This document shows, piece by piece, positions 1 to 11,505 of a stretch of DNA of 64,000 bases. The DNA is from Cyclina sinensis (lineage: Eukaryota > Mollusca > Bivalvia > Venerida > Veneridae). The stretch lies in the NCBI GenBank assembly GCA_012932295.1, contig JAAONU010000016.1, positions 29,015,290 through 29,079,289 of the forward strand, given 5' to 3'. The translations under genes were made by a program, and so were the position numbers. Positions within the stretch are counted from its first letter, which is position 1; each line of letters starts with the position of its first letter. The notes beneath the pieces are model-generated. The model did no database searches and was not told the DNA's origin. It saw only the letters and a program-made list of their open reading frames with translations.

Positions 1-337
1 CAGATATTACCAAACATTCATTTCTTTCTTCAGAAATTTTTGCCAAGGAATGAAGAATGTATTGTATTGAAAAATGCAGTTGTGTTCAAAAGTCATTTTC
101 AGGTCACTTGTCAGTTCTAAAATAAATGTTTCAAATGTAGGTGATTTTAAATAAAAAAATAGGCCAACAGTATTTCTGACAGCAATAGAATGTTGTGCAA
201 AAATGTTCCTTACCAAAACTTTTCAATGTCAATGGTCAGATATACAGTAAAACATGATTAAAGAAAAATCATGATTGATTCCTGAAGGTTTTTAAAACTA
301 CTCTGTTACTGAACAGATCTTTCTATGGTGTTTAATT
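1..337. other. No gene seen
   Basis: A/T-rich sequence without a convincing exon, RNA or repeat. It probably belongs to the intron 5' of the Kunitz exon, because that exon starts in phase 1 and needs an upstream coding exon that I cannot find in this window. Confidence 0.4.
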
Positions 338-933
338 ATGTCTCCCCACTAAAATGGGGGAGACATATTGTTTTTCCCCCGGTTGTCCGTCCGTCTGTCC
401 GTCACAAAATCGTGTCCGCTCTGTATCTTCCAAAGCCCTTGAAGGATTTTTATGAAACTTGGGTCAGATGTTCACCTCATCAAGATGATGTGCAGAACCC
501 ACTTTGTGGGTGTGGTGTCTCAAGGTCAAGGTCACACTTGGAGGTTAAATGTCAAATGCCACAAAATCGTGTCCACTCTGTATCTTCCAAAGCCCTTGAA
601 GGATTTCTATGAAACTTGGGTCAGATATTCACCTCATCAAGGCGCCGTGCAGAACCCACTTTGCGGGTGTGGTGTCTCAAGGTCAAGGTCACACTTGGAG
701 GTTAAATGTCAAATGCCACAAAATCTTGTCCACTCTGTATCTTCAAAAGCCCTTGAAGGATTTTTATGAAACTTGGGTCAGATGTTCACCTCATCAAGGC
801 GACATGCAGAAACCACTTTGCGGGTGTGGTGTCTCAAGGTCAAGGTCACACTTGGAAGTTAAATGTCAAATTTTACAATTGTCTGACTCAATACTGCCTG
901 CAGCAACTGGGTGGGGGGAGACATATGTTTTTG
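338..933 (+). mobile_element. Hairpin-ended element with 157-bp tandem repeats
   Basis: The left end is a hairpin (ATGTCTCCCC...GGGGGAGACAT, 338-367), followed by a GTCCGTCCGTCTGTCCGTC tract. The core is about three tandem units of exactly 157 bp (equivalent points at 452, 609 and 766), each containing 'TCAAGGTCAAGGTCACA'. The right end repeats the left arm (GGGGGGAGACATATGT) and stops at TTTTTG followed by TT. Same layout as the larger elements later in the window. Open frames across it are by-products of the repeat. Confidence 0.7.
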
Positions 934-1172
934 TTCAATCAAAAACCCATTTCTAGTTGTCTAAGTTAATGGCCATTACTCTTTTTAGTTACCAAAGAAG
1001 AATGATATATTTGTGCTCAAAACCTTTGAAGTTTAGTTATTATACTTGAAATAGGCTTTGACTGAATAAAGTTTGTTAAGAAGTACTGTTGTATCTTAGA
1101 AAATTTGAATCTCTGAACTGAACAAATGTGTATATAAGTCATTGTGTATAAATATTTCATTTCATATCTTAG

Positions 1173-1337
1173 ATGAGGATGTATGTGACCTGCCTAAAGA
1201 CATAGGAAAGTGTACGAATGAAATGCCTTCCTGGTACTATGACATTAATACTAAACAGTGCGAGAGGTTCAACTACACCGGATGTGCTGGAAATGCTAAT
1301 AGGTTCAATACACATGTGGAGTGTATAAAGCACTGTG
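1173..1337 (+). CDS. Kunitz/BPTI-domain exon of a Kunitz-WAP secreted protein (5' end of gene outside window)
   Basis: First visible exon of a six-exon 3' gene fragment (1173-5031). It encodes one complete Kunitz fold: six cysteines with spacing C-8-C-15-C-7-C-12-C-3-C, plus the family's WYYD and FNYTGC segments. It lies between an acceptor (ATATCTTAG, AG 1171-1172) and a donor (GTG|GTAAGA, GT 1338-1339) and starts and ends in phase 1, the usual shuffling phase for Kunitz modules. The residue after the second cysteine, the P1 position that sets protease specificity, is Thr rather than Lys/Arg, so classical trypsin inhibition is doubtful. Kunitz plus WAP combinations occur in extracellular protease inhibitors and in mollusc shell or mucus proteins. 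Signal peptide and first exons are not in the window. Domain call is firm; biological role is inference. Confidence 0.92.
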
Positions 1338-1926
1338 GTAAGAACGTTAAACAAAATGAAGTAAAAATTCATATAGTATATTGAGGTGTTTAGTTTCCAG
1401 TCAGTCTATTTTAAAGAGTGTTTAAGTGATTTTATATCTGCTGGATTGTGCACCTTAACCCCACAGAATCAGTGCCTGGCTTTGACTGTGCATAAGAAAT
1501 TTTCAGATACGAGTAAGGTCATTAAACAGGCATGATATCTCAGTCATTGGGGGATCTCAGGATAATGCATGAAGGTCAGAAATTACTTTCCGGTACCTTA
1601 GTCACTCAGTTTAAGTATTGAAGTGGAAGTTCTGTCTGGACCATGTCAAATTTTTCAGGTGGAAATTTCCATTTTATCTGGACTAAACCATTAGTTGTGC
1701 TTAGGTTTGCATGAACAAAAGTCCAGTCAGCTTACAATCATTATAGACAGAAATAAAAGTACAGGTTCATGCAGAAAGTGGTCTACTTTGGTGTTAGTCT
1801 CTACTACCTTCTTACAAAAAAAACCTTTTAAATTTTTGTTTTATTCCAGAAAACCTTATTTCAGTATCTAAGTGTAGAAAAAGTCAGTTTTCTTTGGTAT
1901 TATTATTACTATTATTTTGTTTTCAG

Positions 1927-2007
1927 AGGTTAATTGCACAGAAGTCGATTGTGCCAATGTTGACTGCATGTCCCCAGAACGTCACTGCTGTGAATCCTGC
2001 TCGAGAA
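1927..2007 (+). CDS. Small cysteine-rich exon (VWC/antistasin-like) of the Kunitz-WAP gene
   Basis: Acceptor TTTTCAG (AG 1925-1926) and donor AGA A|GTAGGT (GT 2008-2009). The exon is 81 nt, phase 1-1, matching the preceding Kunitz exon. The joined first codon is GAG. It encodes a compact module with the pattern C-4-C-4-C-6-CC-2-C (VNCTEVDC...CCESC). The double cysteine and spacing resemble half of a von Willebrand C or antistasin-type module, but it is too short for a firm family call. Confidence 0.75.
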
Positions 2008-2446
2008 GTAGGTTTGAACTTGTGAAAGCATCTGTCTTGTAGAATTTTACACTGGATATGGTTTAGAATTGCTGAAACTAAATGTGTCAGAATTCAAGCA
2101 ATTAGCTTTTGATTTTAGAATCAGTTTAAACACAAATCTGTAAATTATTCACAAAATAAATCTCCTATCTGACTTCATCCTTTTTGTCCTGAATCGCTTA
2201 TTCATTAGAATCAAAGAATTATTTAAACAGATTGCACTGTCAGTTTAATCAGGGCCTCAATTAAGGCCCTGGTTTAATAGATTTATAATCCCAAAACATA
2301 AATCTCTTGAACCATAATGAAAACACTAAAACATATTTTAATTGGCAAGAAAAACATTTTATTATCATTATGATTTATTGAACATTTTCAAAATGTTAGT
2401 GAAATAAAAAAGAAGTAACTTCACAAATGATGTAAACATTTTTTAG

Positions 2447-2608
2447 GAAAGCCTGGGTTCTGTCCCTTGGTTGAAAGAGATATTGTAGGGACTTGTGAAA
2501 TCCAGTGTGAGGACGATTGGGGTTGTAATGGCACTAAGAAATGCTGCAGGGGCCCATGTGGTTTTGGACATTGCCTCGAGTCTGTAGAGGAAGATCCATT
2601 GATAGAGG
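2447..2608 (+). CDS. WAP four-disulfide-core exon of the Kunitz-WAP gene
   Basis: The exon has acceptor TTTTTTAG (AG 2445-2446), donor GAGG|GTAGGG (GT 2609-2610), 162 nt, phase 1-1. It begins KPGFCP and contains eight cysteines in WAP order, with the diagnostic KCC pair followed by C-GFGH-C. WAP domains are small secreted modules, often serine-protease inhibitors or antimicrobial and matrix proteins. The segment between cysteines 1 and 2 carries no obvious basic P1 residue, so inhibitory specificity cannot be stated. Reading frame joins cleanly to both neighbouring exons. Confidence 0.88.
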
Positions 2609-3323
2609 GTAGGGTTAAATAATCTACAGTGTTTGTTGTTGTTTTTTTTTCTTTGGTAAGTTGCAAGTGCAAAACTCGAAGAAATGTTACCTCCAAGAAA
2701 TGTGTTAGTTCATGTAGTCTTACAGCTTAGAAGTTACATATATGTTAAAGTGGCCCTGAAAATTTTAACAAATTCTGTTGCCATTGATATTTCTCACTGA
2801 AAAATAAACATTACTTACCTTTATTAACTTAAATATCTTCATTGTGAGAAAACGTGTTTCATTTCTGTTGAATAATTTAGTATGAATTCTAGAAAAAAAA
2901 GACACCTTGAAATGTGTGGCCAGTCCATAAATAAAACATAAATCTGCATATAAAAGCATATTTTCAATTAAATCTATCTTAAAAGTGAAAGATGCCTTCA
3001 CTACCTCAAGTTTAGATTAACTGATTTCTGGACATTTACTATGTATCTAGTATGTATTTTTCCCATCATGCATTTTGGTCATTTGAATATACTGTCACTT
3101 CACATCAGTCTCAAAAGTTTTTTCTCCATAATTTTATCAAAGCTTCGCATAATTTTATCAAAACATCACAAATTGAAGTGATATATTATTAAAATAGGTT
3201 CATGGATAAAATGTAAAAAATGAAACCAAATTTCTTTTGTATTTTACAGCATCTACTGCTGCTGAGTTTCCTTATCTTGGTTGCAAAGATGATGTTGTAA
3301 ATCCTCATATATGTTTTTTTCAG

Positions 3324-3402
3324 CCTGCAATTCAGTTTTCAATACAACTGTATCATTTGATGAATTCTTGGGCATGAACAAGGAAACAGCAGACAAATGC
3401 AG
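3324..3402 (+). CDS. C-terminal exon 4 of the Kunitz-WAP gene (no known domain)
   Basis: Acceptor TTTTTTTCAG (AG 3322-3323) and donor AG|GTGAGG (GT 3403-3404). It starts in phase 1 and ends in phase 2, encoding ACNSVFNTTVSF... to ...ADKC. It has one N-glycosylation sequon (NTT) and two cysteines. An alternative acceptor at 3248-3249 was considered, but that frame hits an in-frame TGA, so the shorter exon is preferred. I do not recognise the domain. Confidence 0.7.
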
Positions 3403-3686
3403 GTGAGGGAGAAATTATTGGATTAAATAATTTTAAAGGTGTATTACTTACTCAGCATTGTAGCAAAAATATATGTCCTCATTATTTAGCTGATATCTAG
3501 TTGAATCTGCTGTGAATGTCTTTCAGTACAAGATTCTAGTAAAGATATATACTGTGGTAAGCTACTTTAATTTGGGTGAAATACAGGAAAGCTCCATCAT
3601 TCAAACAACTTCATTTTAAACTCGTGCAGAAATCTGGAATCTGAAAAAAAAACTAGTCATAAAAATGCAAATAAGGTCTGTTGTTA

Positions 3687-4127
3687 AAGCGACTGACTCA
3701 CAGAATTTGCTGAATTTTTTTTTCTTTAACATTTAAGAGAATTTAAAATACTTTGGAAAAAACATAATATTATGCTTCTTTACACCATGAAAACTGAAAA
3801 AAAAAGTTTTGACTAAACCAGGATTCGAACCCACGACCTTTCGGTCAGTAAAATAGAGAGCAACGATCTAGACCACTGAGCCACAGCGCCTACTTGTTAG
3901 GAAGCGTCAGAATTAATCTTAGAACTAAAGTATTTACTCCGTGACTAACAGGGTAAATTTTTTACCGATTAAAGTGTGTAAAACTTTATATTTTGAGGTT
4001 TTTCTGTATCAAAAAATGAGTCAGTACCTTAGTTTAACTATGTTTTTAACAATTACAGCAAAAATTTCAAGATGTTATAACATTTTCTTTTTTTTTCATC
4101 GTCGGCCCATCTGTGAGTCAGTCGCTT
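3687..4127 (-). mobile_element. Terminal-inverted-repeat element with internal tRNA-like segment, in an intron
   Basis: Perfect 17-bp inverted termini: AAGCGACTGACTCACAG at 3687-3703 and its reverse complement at 4111-4127. Inside, on the minus strand, is a tRNA-like stretch (about 3818-3892) with an A-box-like TGGCTCAGTGG and a B-box GGTTCGAATCC. A second copy lies at 29530-29857, with the same terminus, the same internal order and the same tRNA-like part. The combination of MITE-type ends and a Pol III promoter-like segment is unusual. A target-site duplication is not clear. Confidence 0.75.
3818..3892 (-). other. tRNA-like segment (not a functional tRNA)
   Basis: B-box complement at 3821-3831 and A-box complement at 3873-3883, with spacing typical of a tRNA or tRNA-derived SINE head. 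The anticodon arm and acceptor stem do not fold convincingly, and the segment lies inside a repeated element, so it is a SINE-like promoter relic. Confidence 0.6.
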
Positions 4128-4611
4128 GAAGACTGGTTCATTATTTTAACAGCTGTCTGGTCTTGCTTGCAGAACTTTACTGTAACCTTATTAAAATTTA
4201 TTTGAACAGTTTGATAAGCTGAATGTTTATCATTAACTTTTGCACACACAAAAAAATTGGTATAAATAAAGTTCCTTAACACACAGTCTAAATATTATTC
4301 TGGAAATGGTGTATGTGGAAATACTTTCAATAAAAGACAAAAAAATAATGAAAAATACTAGTCATAACATAGATATCAGAACTGGTGACAAACTACACTA
4401 ATTTTTCATAAAATCTAAATTTTTCTTGGTGTCATATCGACATTCCTAGCATTCAAAGTATCTGGATTGTAGAGGGCAATATTTTTTGGTGCTTACTAAT
4501 TTCATTCTTTCACTTCATGCAGTAAGCTTAATGGGGTCTTGACTGTTGCTGAACCAATACTTATATTGAATGATTTACCGAACAGAAATGCAAATAACTT
4601 TTTGGTTGTAG

Positions 4612-4739
4612 AATACTAATGGATACAATGAAGGGAGTGTTAGAGTCTGAGCAGTTTGAAGAAAGAATTGTGAAGGATTGTTTGCTGGGCAGGCTAAGAC
4701 AAACCAAGCCTGAGGTGGTTGAGGAACTTCTCACCTGTG
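4612..4739 (+). CDS. C-terminal exon 5 of the Kunitz-WAP gene
   Basis: Acceptor TTGGTTGTAG (AG 4610-4611) and donor TGTG|GTAAGT (GT 4740-4741). The exon completes the codon split by exon 4 (AG|A, Arg) and ends in phase 1. It encodes a charged, probably helical stretch (ILMDTMKGVLESEQFEE..., ...VVEELLTC) with two cysteines. With exon 4 this gives a four-cysteine C-terminal region of about 70 residues that I cannot assign to a family. Confidence 0.75.
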
Positions 4740-4978
4740 GTAAGTTTATGAACTTTGTATTATCTCAGTGTTCTAGTGCAGAATCAAGTATATCCTGACA
4801 AACCATAAGTGAATCACATTTGTTGAAAATAATAAGAAGTGATCTGTCTGCATAGCAACTGAAATATACAGTTAGGTGTCACTTTCCTTTGTGATAATGT
4901 TAATAAACTGTAAGTGTTGATTTTTTCTAGATTAAAAGGGAAGACATTCAGTTACAAATTTGTATATTTCCTTTTCAG

Positions 4979-5031
4979 ATTCAGATCCATCTGATCATGA
5001 AGAAGGGCAGACCACTAGAATTCCTGTATAA
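4979..5031 (+). CDS. Terminal coding exon of the Kunitz-WAP gene, stop TAA 5029-5031
   Basis: Acceptor TTCCTTTTCAG (AG 4977-4978). It starts in phase 1, matching exon 5, and encodes an acidic tail (DSDPSDHEEG...RIPV) before TAA. No further splice signal is needed. The sequence after the stop is A/T-rich and fits a 3' UTR. Confidence 0.78.
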
Positions 5032-6250
5032 AACAAACTGTAGAGACTATTTACTTGCACATTAAAGTGAAATCGTTTAGAATTACATGAACATTAATTT
5101 AAACAGTACATGTAAATCTTGAAAAGAAATCAGACATCACTCTGAAATATTTCCTGCTCTATAAGAATGCCACTGAAACTTAAGACAACCTACATGTATC
5201 TTTGAAGTAAAATGATAGAGACAAAAATCTCCTCTTCAAATTAACGTTTTTTTTTTTATAACAGAACAGTACTGTAATGGTATATTTTTTCTTTCAACCA
5301 AATAAGAAAGTATTACAGCTGATCCGAGAGAAGAAAGCTAGGAAGATCATTGCATGGAGTATGTTTGCCTGTTTTACATATCAGTAGATTGTACATATGT
5401 GCCTTGAAGCGTGTATGTGTAAATATGTCTATGTACATAAAAATATACATGAAATATGCAAAAGACTTTATGCAGTGCATAATATTCTTTAATGATATAC
5501 TATTTTAATTTCTCTTTTTATGTGTTGTCAAATACTCAGAAGATCGTGAATGTTCTACTCAGAATTCATATACATTCAAGTTTGTTTTTTCTTTTGAAAA
5601 TTTTAAGTTTAATGTATATACATGTATTTTAAATATTTTATCTTTCTCTCAGGTTCTTGAACATTTTTTTCTACAATCTGATTTATTTTTGTATGTGCTA
5701 GTATAAAACATTTTTGTCATAGTTTTTCTTTGGCAACTTTATAGTACCTTATCACCTTTTCTAGTAAATTTGAACTCTTATTATAAAACCTTTTAGTGGC
5801 CTGAAATTTTGGGCTCATTTTTAAGCTTAGCTGCAAATTCTCGAAAATATTTTGATGTAAATTTTAGGTATTTAGACTATTATTGTCAATATTCACAGTG
5901 CCATGTCACTTAATGGAACAAGTGTTTTACTTACAAACTGTGTGTACAGCTCAAGTCAAAACAAAATAGTTAAGTAAAGCTCAAGTAAAGCTCATTTCTT
6001 ATAAGAAAACAAAAGTAAAGCTTTGTCATTGGCTTGCTTAGTGAATATCATTATGTGTAATCAAAACTATTGTGATGAAGATGGTTAGGGAAGAATAGAT
6101 AAAAAATCTGCTTAACATTTTCCTGTTAATAGGAAATTTTTACAGTTTAACTGGTTAAATTGTTGTTTAAATATTAATATTACTTCTTGCTAGCTGACTA
6201 TGCATGTGACTTGTATTTTCTGGTAATGATTAAAGAAAAAGTAAAAGATT
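5032..6250 (+). other. Probable 3' UTR and downstream noncoding DNA of the Kunitz-WAP gene
   Basis: A/T-rich, no coding potential. No perfect AATAAA occurs close to the stop. Candidate polyadenylation hexamers are ATTAAA near 6229 and AATAAA at 6670-6675. The transcript end cannot be decided from sequence alone. Confidence 0.35.
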
Positions 6251-7520
6251 TACTCAACTCTTTGTTTTGTGTTCTCCAAAGAGTAGATTATAATGTATTT
6301 AGCTAATAATGCTCTGCCTGTATTGATTTCAGTTGAATACGAAAGGGAAAATGCTAGAAAATTGTTTATGTTGTACCCAATACTTTGCAATTTATCTGTA
6401 GTTACAGGCCTGTTTGTTGCTAAATGAATGTAGCCATTTCTAATTTCTAGTGGTTAAGGCATTGAATTTCAGAATAAGAAGTCCAAGGTTCATGTCCTAC
6501 CAAGGGCTTGTTCTGAAGAAGCCAGCTGTCAGCAGCTGATGTGCCACTTGCTAGTGAAATACGGGTGACCCAGTGTCTATCTATCTGGTACCAACAGGAA
6601 CTTGACACACATAAATTTTGCAAGTCTGTCTTTCAGCTTAATCAGAATAATTAGGTCTTACATTATAATAATAAACTTATCATTAAAGTTTAAGGCCTAA
6701 AAAGCTGGAAATTGTGTTAAGTACCTTGCTAGTACTTTGCACAAATGTTCAGGAAGTAAATGATACTAGAGAAGAAGTGACTCTCAAGTTTAAGAAGCTG
6801 ATCTTTTTTAGATCGGATGAGACTGGGATAAACCAACAGTTTCCTTTTACCACATAGTGATTTAAGGTAAGTCATTGTTATTGCTTAAATTGTAGTCAAA
6901 ATTTGACTGGCATTTTTACATTTACTCAAGTCTACTAGACTCCTTAGGAGGTTGCTGGTTCAAATCCGAACAGAGGTGAGAGTCTTCAGTGACATTCCAC
7001 AGTCCTCACTTTTAGCACAAGTTCTGGTATGAATCCAGGAAGCAGTTGCAAGAACTTGCCTGCCTAGTATAGTCAGTATTGGCAGTAATAAGTTGAATTT
7101 GGACTTTTGTCTCTACTTAAATACTTCATCAAGCTGTCATGAAAGAAATTACTCTAACCAAGGAATCCTATTGAGGCCTTAAATGGTTCACAAAGCAAAG
7201 TTCTCTTCACATGCTTATTTATTTTAAATCTGTGTGAGAAACTGGAAAACTCTCCTTCCTGGATTCAAACCAGTACTAGCAATGAAAGGGTTGAATTAAA
7301 GTCACTAAGACTCTTGCCTCTGGTGGGATTCAAACAAGTGACTTCTGGATTGGTTTTAAGTCTTCACAGGGAGCTCAGACTGTGACATTGACTTTGTTCG
7401 ATGAATAAGATTAGATTTTAAGGCATAATACATGTTCCAGTTTCACAAAAATGAAATGCATTCAGCTGTTTTCAAAAAGCCAACTGTAAGCAAGATGCAT
7501 TGCATGTTTCTGTAATGAAC
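6251..7520. repeat. Noncoding DNA with decayed tRNA-derived SINE-like pieces
   Basis: A-box-like (TAGTGGTTAAGG, about 6447-6458) and B-box-like (AAGGTTCATGTCC, about 6485-6497) motifs suggest one old SINE head. A B-box-like GGTTCAAATCC lies near 6957-6967 and two reverse B-box-like motifs (GGATTCAAACC about 7260, GGGATTCAAAC about 7326) suggest others. All are too decayed for boundaries. Confidence 0.35.
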
Positions 7521-8040
7521 TTTCGTGTCCATAAGCAACCCAGGGGCATGATGGCCCTCTTGTTTACTTTAAGCAACATCTCCTATTTTGTCAAAGTTGA
7601 TAAAACTTGATTGGTACAGCTTCATGCAAAAAGCATCCCTAAGCTGTTAAAAGAATTACATTGCATGCAGAACTCTGGTTGGAATCCTAACAAGAATGAA
7701 AACATTTAAAGTTCTTTTTAAATGAAACAACAAAGCCAAGAGTTCTGAAATTTGGCAAGAAGCATTGTCTAGTTGACCTCTACCACACTTGTTCAAACTT
7801 TGACTCTGGGATCATTTTTGGCTCTGCCCCTGGGGCCTCTCTCTCTTTTTATCATTGACCATATCACCGACACTCATGCAGAGATTAGTTATTTTATGTT
7901 GTTGGGGGTAGTGCAAGATACAGAAAGCATCCTGTTCCAGAGACACTCCTGGTTGTTATGCATGCTCAGTGTACAGCACTGATACTAGACACCTCAGTTT
8001 AGCATCTCATCGAAAAGACAATTAGTAATGTTAGTGAAGA
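7521..8040. repeat. Decayed remnant of the AGCTCACC/165-bp array family
   Basis: Contains a right-terminus remnant (CATGATGGCCCTCTTGTT, about 7548-7565) and a diverged 165-bp monomer (GCATTGTCTAG...GACCTCTACCA...TTCAAACTTTG, about 7760-7830) of the kind that is well preserved at 30.2-32.7 kb. An open frame of 69 codons across it is fortuitous. Confidence 0.5.
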
Positions 8041-9522
8041 TGTGGGAGATCGACCTCGGGACCCCTGGGTAACCATATTATGAAATATAATTGGACCTTT
8101 TGCAATCATTACAATAATTATTGCAAATTATTAAGTATTATACAATAATCCAGATAGAGCATAATGTTGTTTATTACCAATCTTTGTTTCTATTAAAATA
8201 ATAATTCAGATTGTTGTTTTTAAAGCTTTGTGTCTTTTGAGTTTCTTATCTGTTCTGGGAGAGCATTCCATATTTTTGCTCCACTATAAGTTAAAGATTT
8301 TCTATACAGTTCTAGATATGGTTTCGGAACAAAAAGATCATTGTTATCAGTTGAGCGTATAGCTTGAATATGCACTTCTGATACAAAAGTAAAGTTATTT
8401 TGTAAATATGGTGGGGAGATTTTGTTGATTGTTTCATACATAATGATTGATTTTTTTATACTCCATCGGCTCTGTGAAAGTCATCCAGTGTAAGCGTTTA
8501 AATTAGTCAAAGGATGGAGTTTCCATACTTCCATTTAAAATCAATCTAGCAGCCCTCTTTTGAAAACATGTTAGTTTAGATGTGAGCTCTGCATTGCAGT
8601 TTCCCCAAACTGTACAACAATAATCTAAGTGAGGAAGAATATAGGAATTGTAGAAAGTTTTCTCATACATGTAGGTATGGACAAATAATGTTTAATTCTT
8701 CCCAACAAATAAAGTAGAGAGTTACATTTATGAATAGTATTTTCTACTTGAATTGTGCATGAAAAAGTACTGTCAATGGTAACACCAAGAAGTTGTGTTA
8801 TTTCTGTTTTAATTATGCAGTTTAATCTTGTTTTTAGATATTTATCTAAAAAAAAATTCTACCCTGAGATGTTAAGATCAATGCTTTAGTATTATTTGTG
8901 TTTAATTTCATCGAATTTGAGTTACACCAGCCATCAATATTTTCAAGATCTGTATTCAGTGAATTTATTACCTCGTGCACAGAATTTGAGTTTGTGCGAA
9001 GGGATGAGATCTGTAAACATGTTTACAGTTGAATGTCTAGCTGATATAGTGGCATGTCATTTATAAATATGATAAAAAGAAGGAGCCCCAATACAGAGCC
9101 TTATGGGACTCCACAAAATACTGACTTTTCTGCAGATGTTGAGTTTCCTATCTTTACCTTTTGTGATCTATCACACAAGTAGGATTTGAACCATTTTTTA
9201 GAAACGTCATTAAATTTGTATGTTTTTAATTTTTTTATTAGAATTTCATGATCTATCAAGTCAAATGCCTTTGAGTGGTCAATAAAGGTAGTTCCTGAGT
9301 TTGCATGACTATTTATAGCACTAATCCAATCCCCAACTATTGAATGAAGAGCAGTTTCACAAGAGTGATTGCTTCTAAAGCCAAATTGTCTGTAAAAAAA
9401 GAGGTAGTGTGTAGAAAGAAAACTTTTTAAGTGGTTGCTAGCATGTCTTTCTAGGATTTCTGAAATTATTGGTGGGATTGATAAGGGTCCATAATTTTGA
9501 ACATCATATTTGTCACCTTTTT

Positions 9523-10224
9523 ATGCTCCCAGAAGAAAGAGCATATAGTCGCCACCTTGTCTGTCCATCCCTCCGTCTGTCTGTCCATCCGTTGTGCTTG
9601 TCCGGAGCATAACTTGAAAACCCTTGGACATAATTTGTTTAAACTGCACACAGTGGTAGAGGGCATTGAGGCGAAGTGCAGTGCCAAAGAACCAAAACTC
9701 TATTTTGCCCCATTTTTTAATTATCCTCCCTTTTAGAAAAATCTTGTCCGGAGCATAACCTGAAAACCCTTGGACCTAATTTGTTTAAACTGCACACAGT
9801 GGTAGAGGGCATTGAGGCGGAGTGCAGTGCCAAAGAACCATAAGTATTTTGCCCCGTTTTTTAATTATCTCCTCTTTTAGAAAAATCTTGTCCCGAGCAT
9901 AACCTGAAAATCCTTGGACATAATTTGTTTAAACTGCACACAGTGGTAGAGGGCATTGAGTCAGAGTGCAGTGCTTAAGAACCATAACTCTTTTTTGCCC
10001 CTTTTTTAAATTATCTCCCCTTATAGAAAAATCTTGTCTGGAGCATAACCTGAAAACCCCTGGACATAATTTGTTTAAACTGCACACAGTGGTAGAGGAC
10101 ATTGAGGTGGAGTGCAGTGCCAAAAATGTGCCCACTTTATGACTTTGCCTGTATGTTCTTGCCTTGCACGTGTCCCTTTGGCTCCTGCTTCGGGGAGCAT
10201 ATGTCGGTTTTACCAATCGCCTTG
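9523..10224 (+). mobile_element. Hairpin-ended tandem-repeat element (ATGCTCCC family) inserted in the LINE
   Basis: Left hairpin ATGCTCCC...AGAGCATATAG, then TGTCCATCC tracts. The core has four units of about 140 bp (each with 'AATTTGTTTAAACTGCACACAGTGGTAGAGG'). The right end is CGGGGAGCATATG then CGCCTTG followed by TTT. The LINE reading frame (…VVPIFK) stops at the T-run and resumes on the other side, showing insertion into an existing LINE copy. Confidence 0.75.
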
Positions 10225-10800
10225 TTTAAAAATTGGTACTACTTTTGCTGTTTTGAATATCTTGGGATAAATTCCAGTAGCTATACTAAGATTGAATATT
10301 TTTTGTAAGGCATTTACTTATTAGATAGGCTCCAAGTTGTCTTGCCTTTCAGTATCTCTTTCATAGTCTGAAATACTACATTGTTTATGGAGTTTAGGAA
10401 CTGAAATAAAATAGTCATTAAATTTATTTGCAGTAACTAAGGTGTCTTTTATGAGATTGTTATCATGGTCATTGACTTGAGCTTTGCTCGTTGGCTTTGA
10501 CTTATTTGACAGTATTTTCAGATTTTTCCATAATTCTGTCGTTATTTTTTTTTTTTTTTTCATTAATTGTTTTTTCATAAAAGGATTTCTTAATTAGTCT
10601 CATGAATTAAAGACTGCACAATGTTTCTGCTCTCTTTATACTTTTCTGAGTCCCCAATCTTTTTGAAATATTCCCTTGTTTTGATTGCCTCTGAAATATC
10701 TTTAGAAAACCGAGGTTGCTGAATGAAAAACTTTACTCTTTTTCTTCTTTCTGGGGCATGTCTATTTAAAACAGAAAAATATAATGTACAAAAATAATTA

Positions 10801-11505
10801 CAGTAAAGACTGTCTTAGTGACCCCCTGTATATAGCGACGTTCTGTCTTTAGTGACCATAGTTAGGTGCGCCGAACAGTATTTACTATATAAATGGTCTG
10901 TATGTAGCGACTCCCTGTCTAGTCCGTACAACGACCATGATTTAGCGTCTCCCGCTACGGTATATAGGCCGTGCAAAGCAACTTTTGCAAGGGAAGTAAC
11001 TCGAATGAACCTTACTTATTGTTGGAGTTATCCGTCCTGCCGAAATTGCATTGTGGGTTAAAATGGCGACGAAAAGAAAATTTCTTTCGTTAGAAGAGAA
11101 ATGTAATGCATGTAATTGTAGATAGTGTATCTTATTAGTAAAATGAAATTTAAACAAAGGTTTTTTATTTATTTTTTTTAAAGATTTATCAATATAAATT
11201 ACATTTTTAATCAATATGTAACTTTTAAATACTAATGTAGTGGTGTAGTTCATAATCTTTACAAATTTTGCAATTTTAATACTGTCTTGTTTTTATAAAT
11301 GATATGTGGTATGTTTAATATATGTTTAATATCAATAAATAATATAAATAAACCATATGTATGGTACTATTCTGCTTTACCACAAAATATAAGCAAAATA
11401 TGTTCATATTTCCGAATTCTGTAGAGACTGTTCACAGTGACTCCCTGTCTATAATGACCTTTTCTCTTTTCTCCCATTGAAGGTCACTGTAAACAGTTTT
11501 TACTG
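10801..11505 (+). mobile_element. Non-autonomous Tigger/pogo-like DNA transposon inserted in the LINE
   Basis: Inverted termini CAGTAAAGACTGTCTTAGTG (10801) and the complement of CAGTAAAAACTGTTTACAGTG ending at 11505, flanked by TA at 10799-10800 and 11506-11507, the Tc1/mariner-superfamily target duplication. Near the middle an ATG (11063) opens MATKRKFLSLEEK, which resembles the N-terminus of pogo/Tigger transposases, and the frame then breaks. It is therefore best read as an internal deletion derivative that kept the leader and first codons. LINE coding sequence continues on both sides. Confidence 0.75.

Noticed and set aside
325..969. Four overlapping 67-115-codon frames
   Set aside because: They are one frame repeated every 157 bp in a tandem repeat, with no start or domain evidence.
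3250..3402. Longer version of Kunitz-WAP exon 4 starting at 3250
   Set aside because: The frame required by the upstream exon meets an in-frame TGA before the donor; a separate mini-exon would need a 27-nt intron.
3818..3892. Possible tRNA gene
   Set aside because: A and B boxes are good, but the stems do not pair well and the segment is part of a repeated element.
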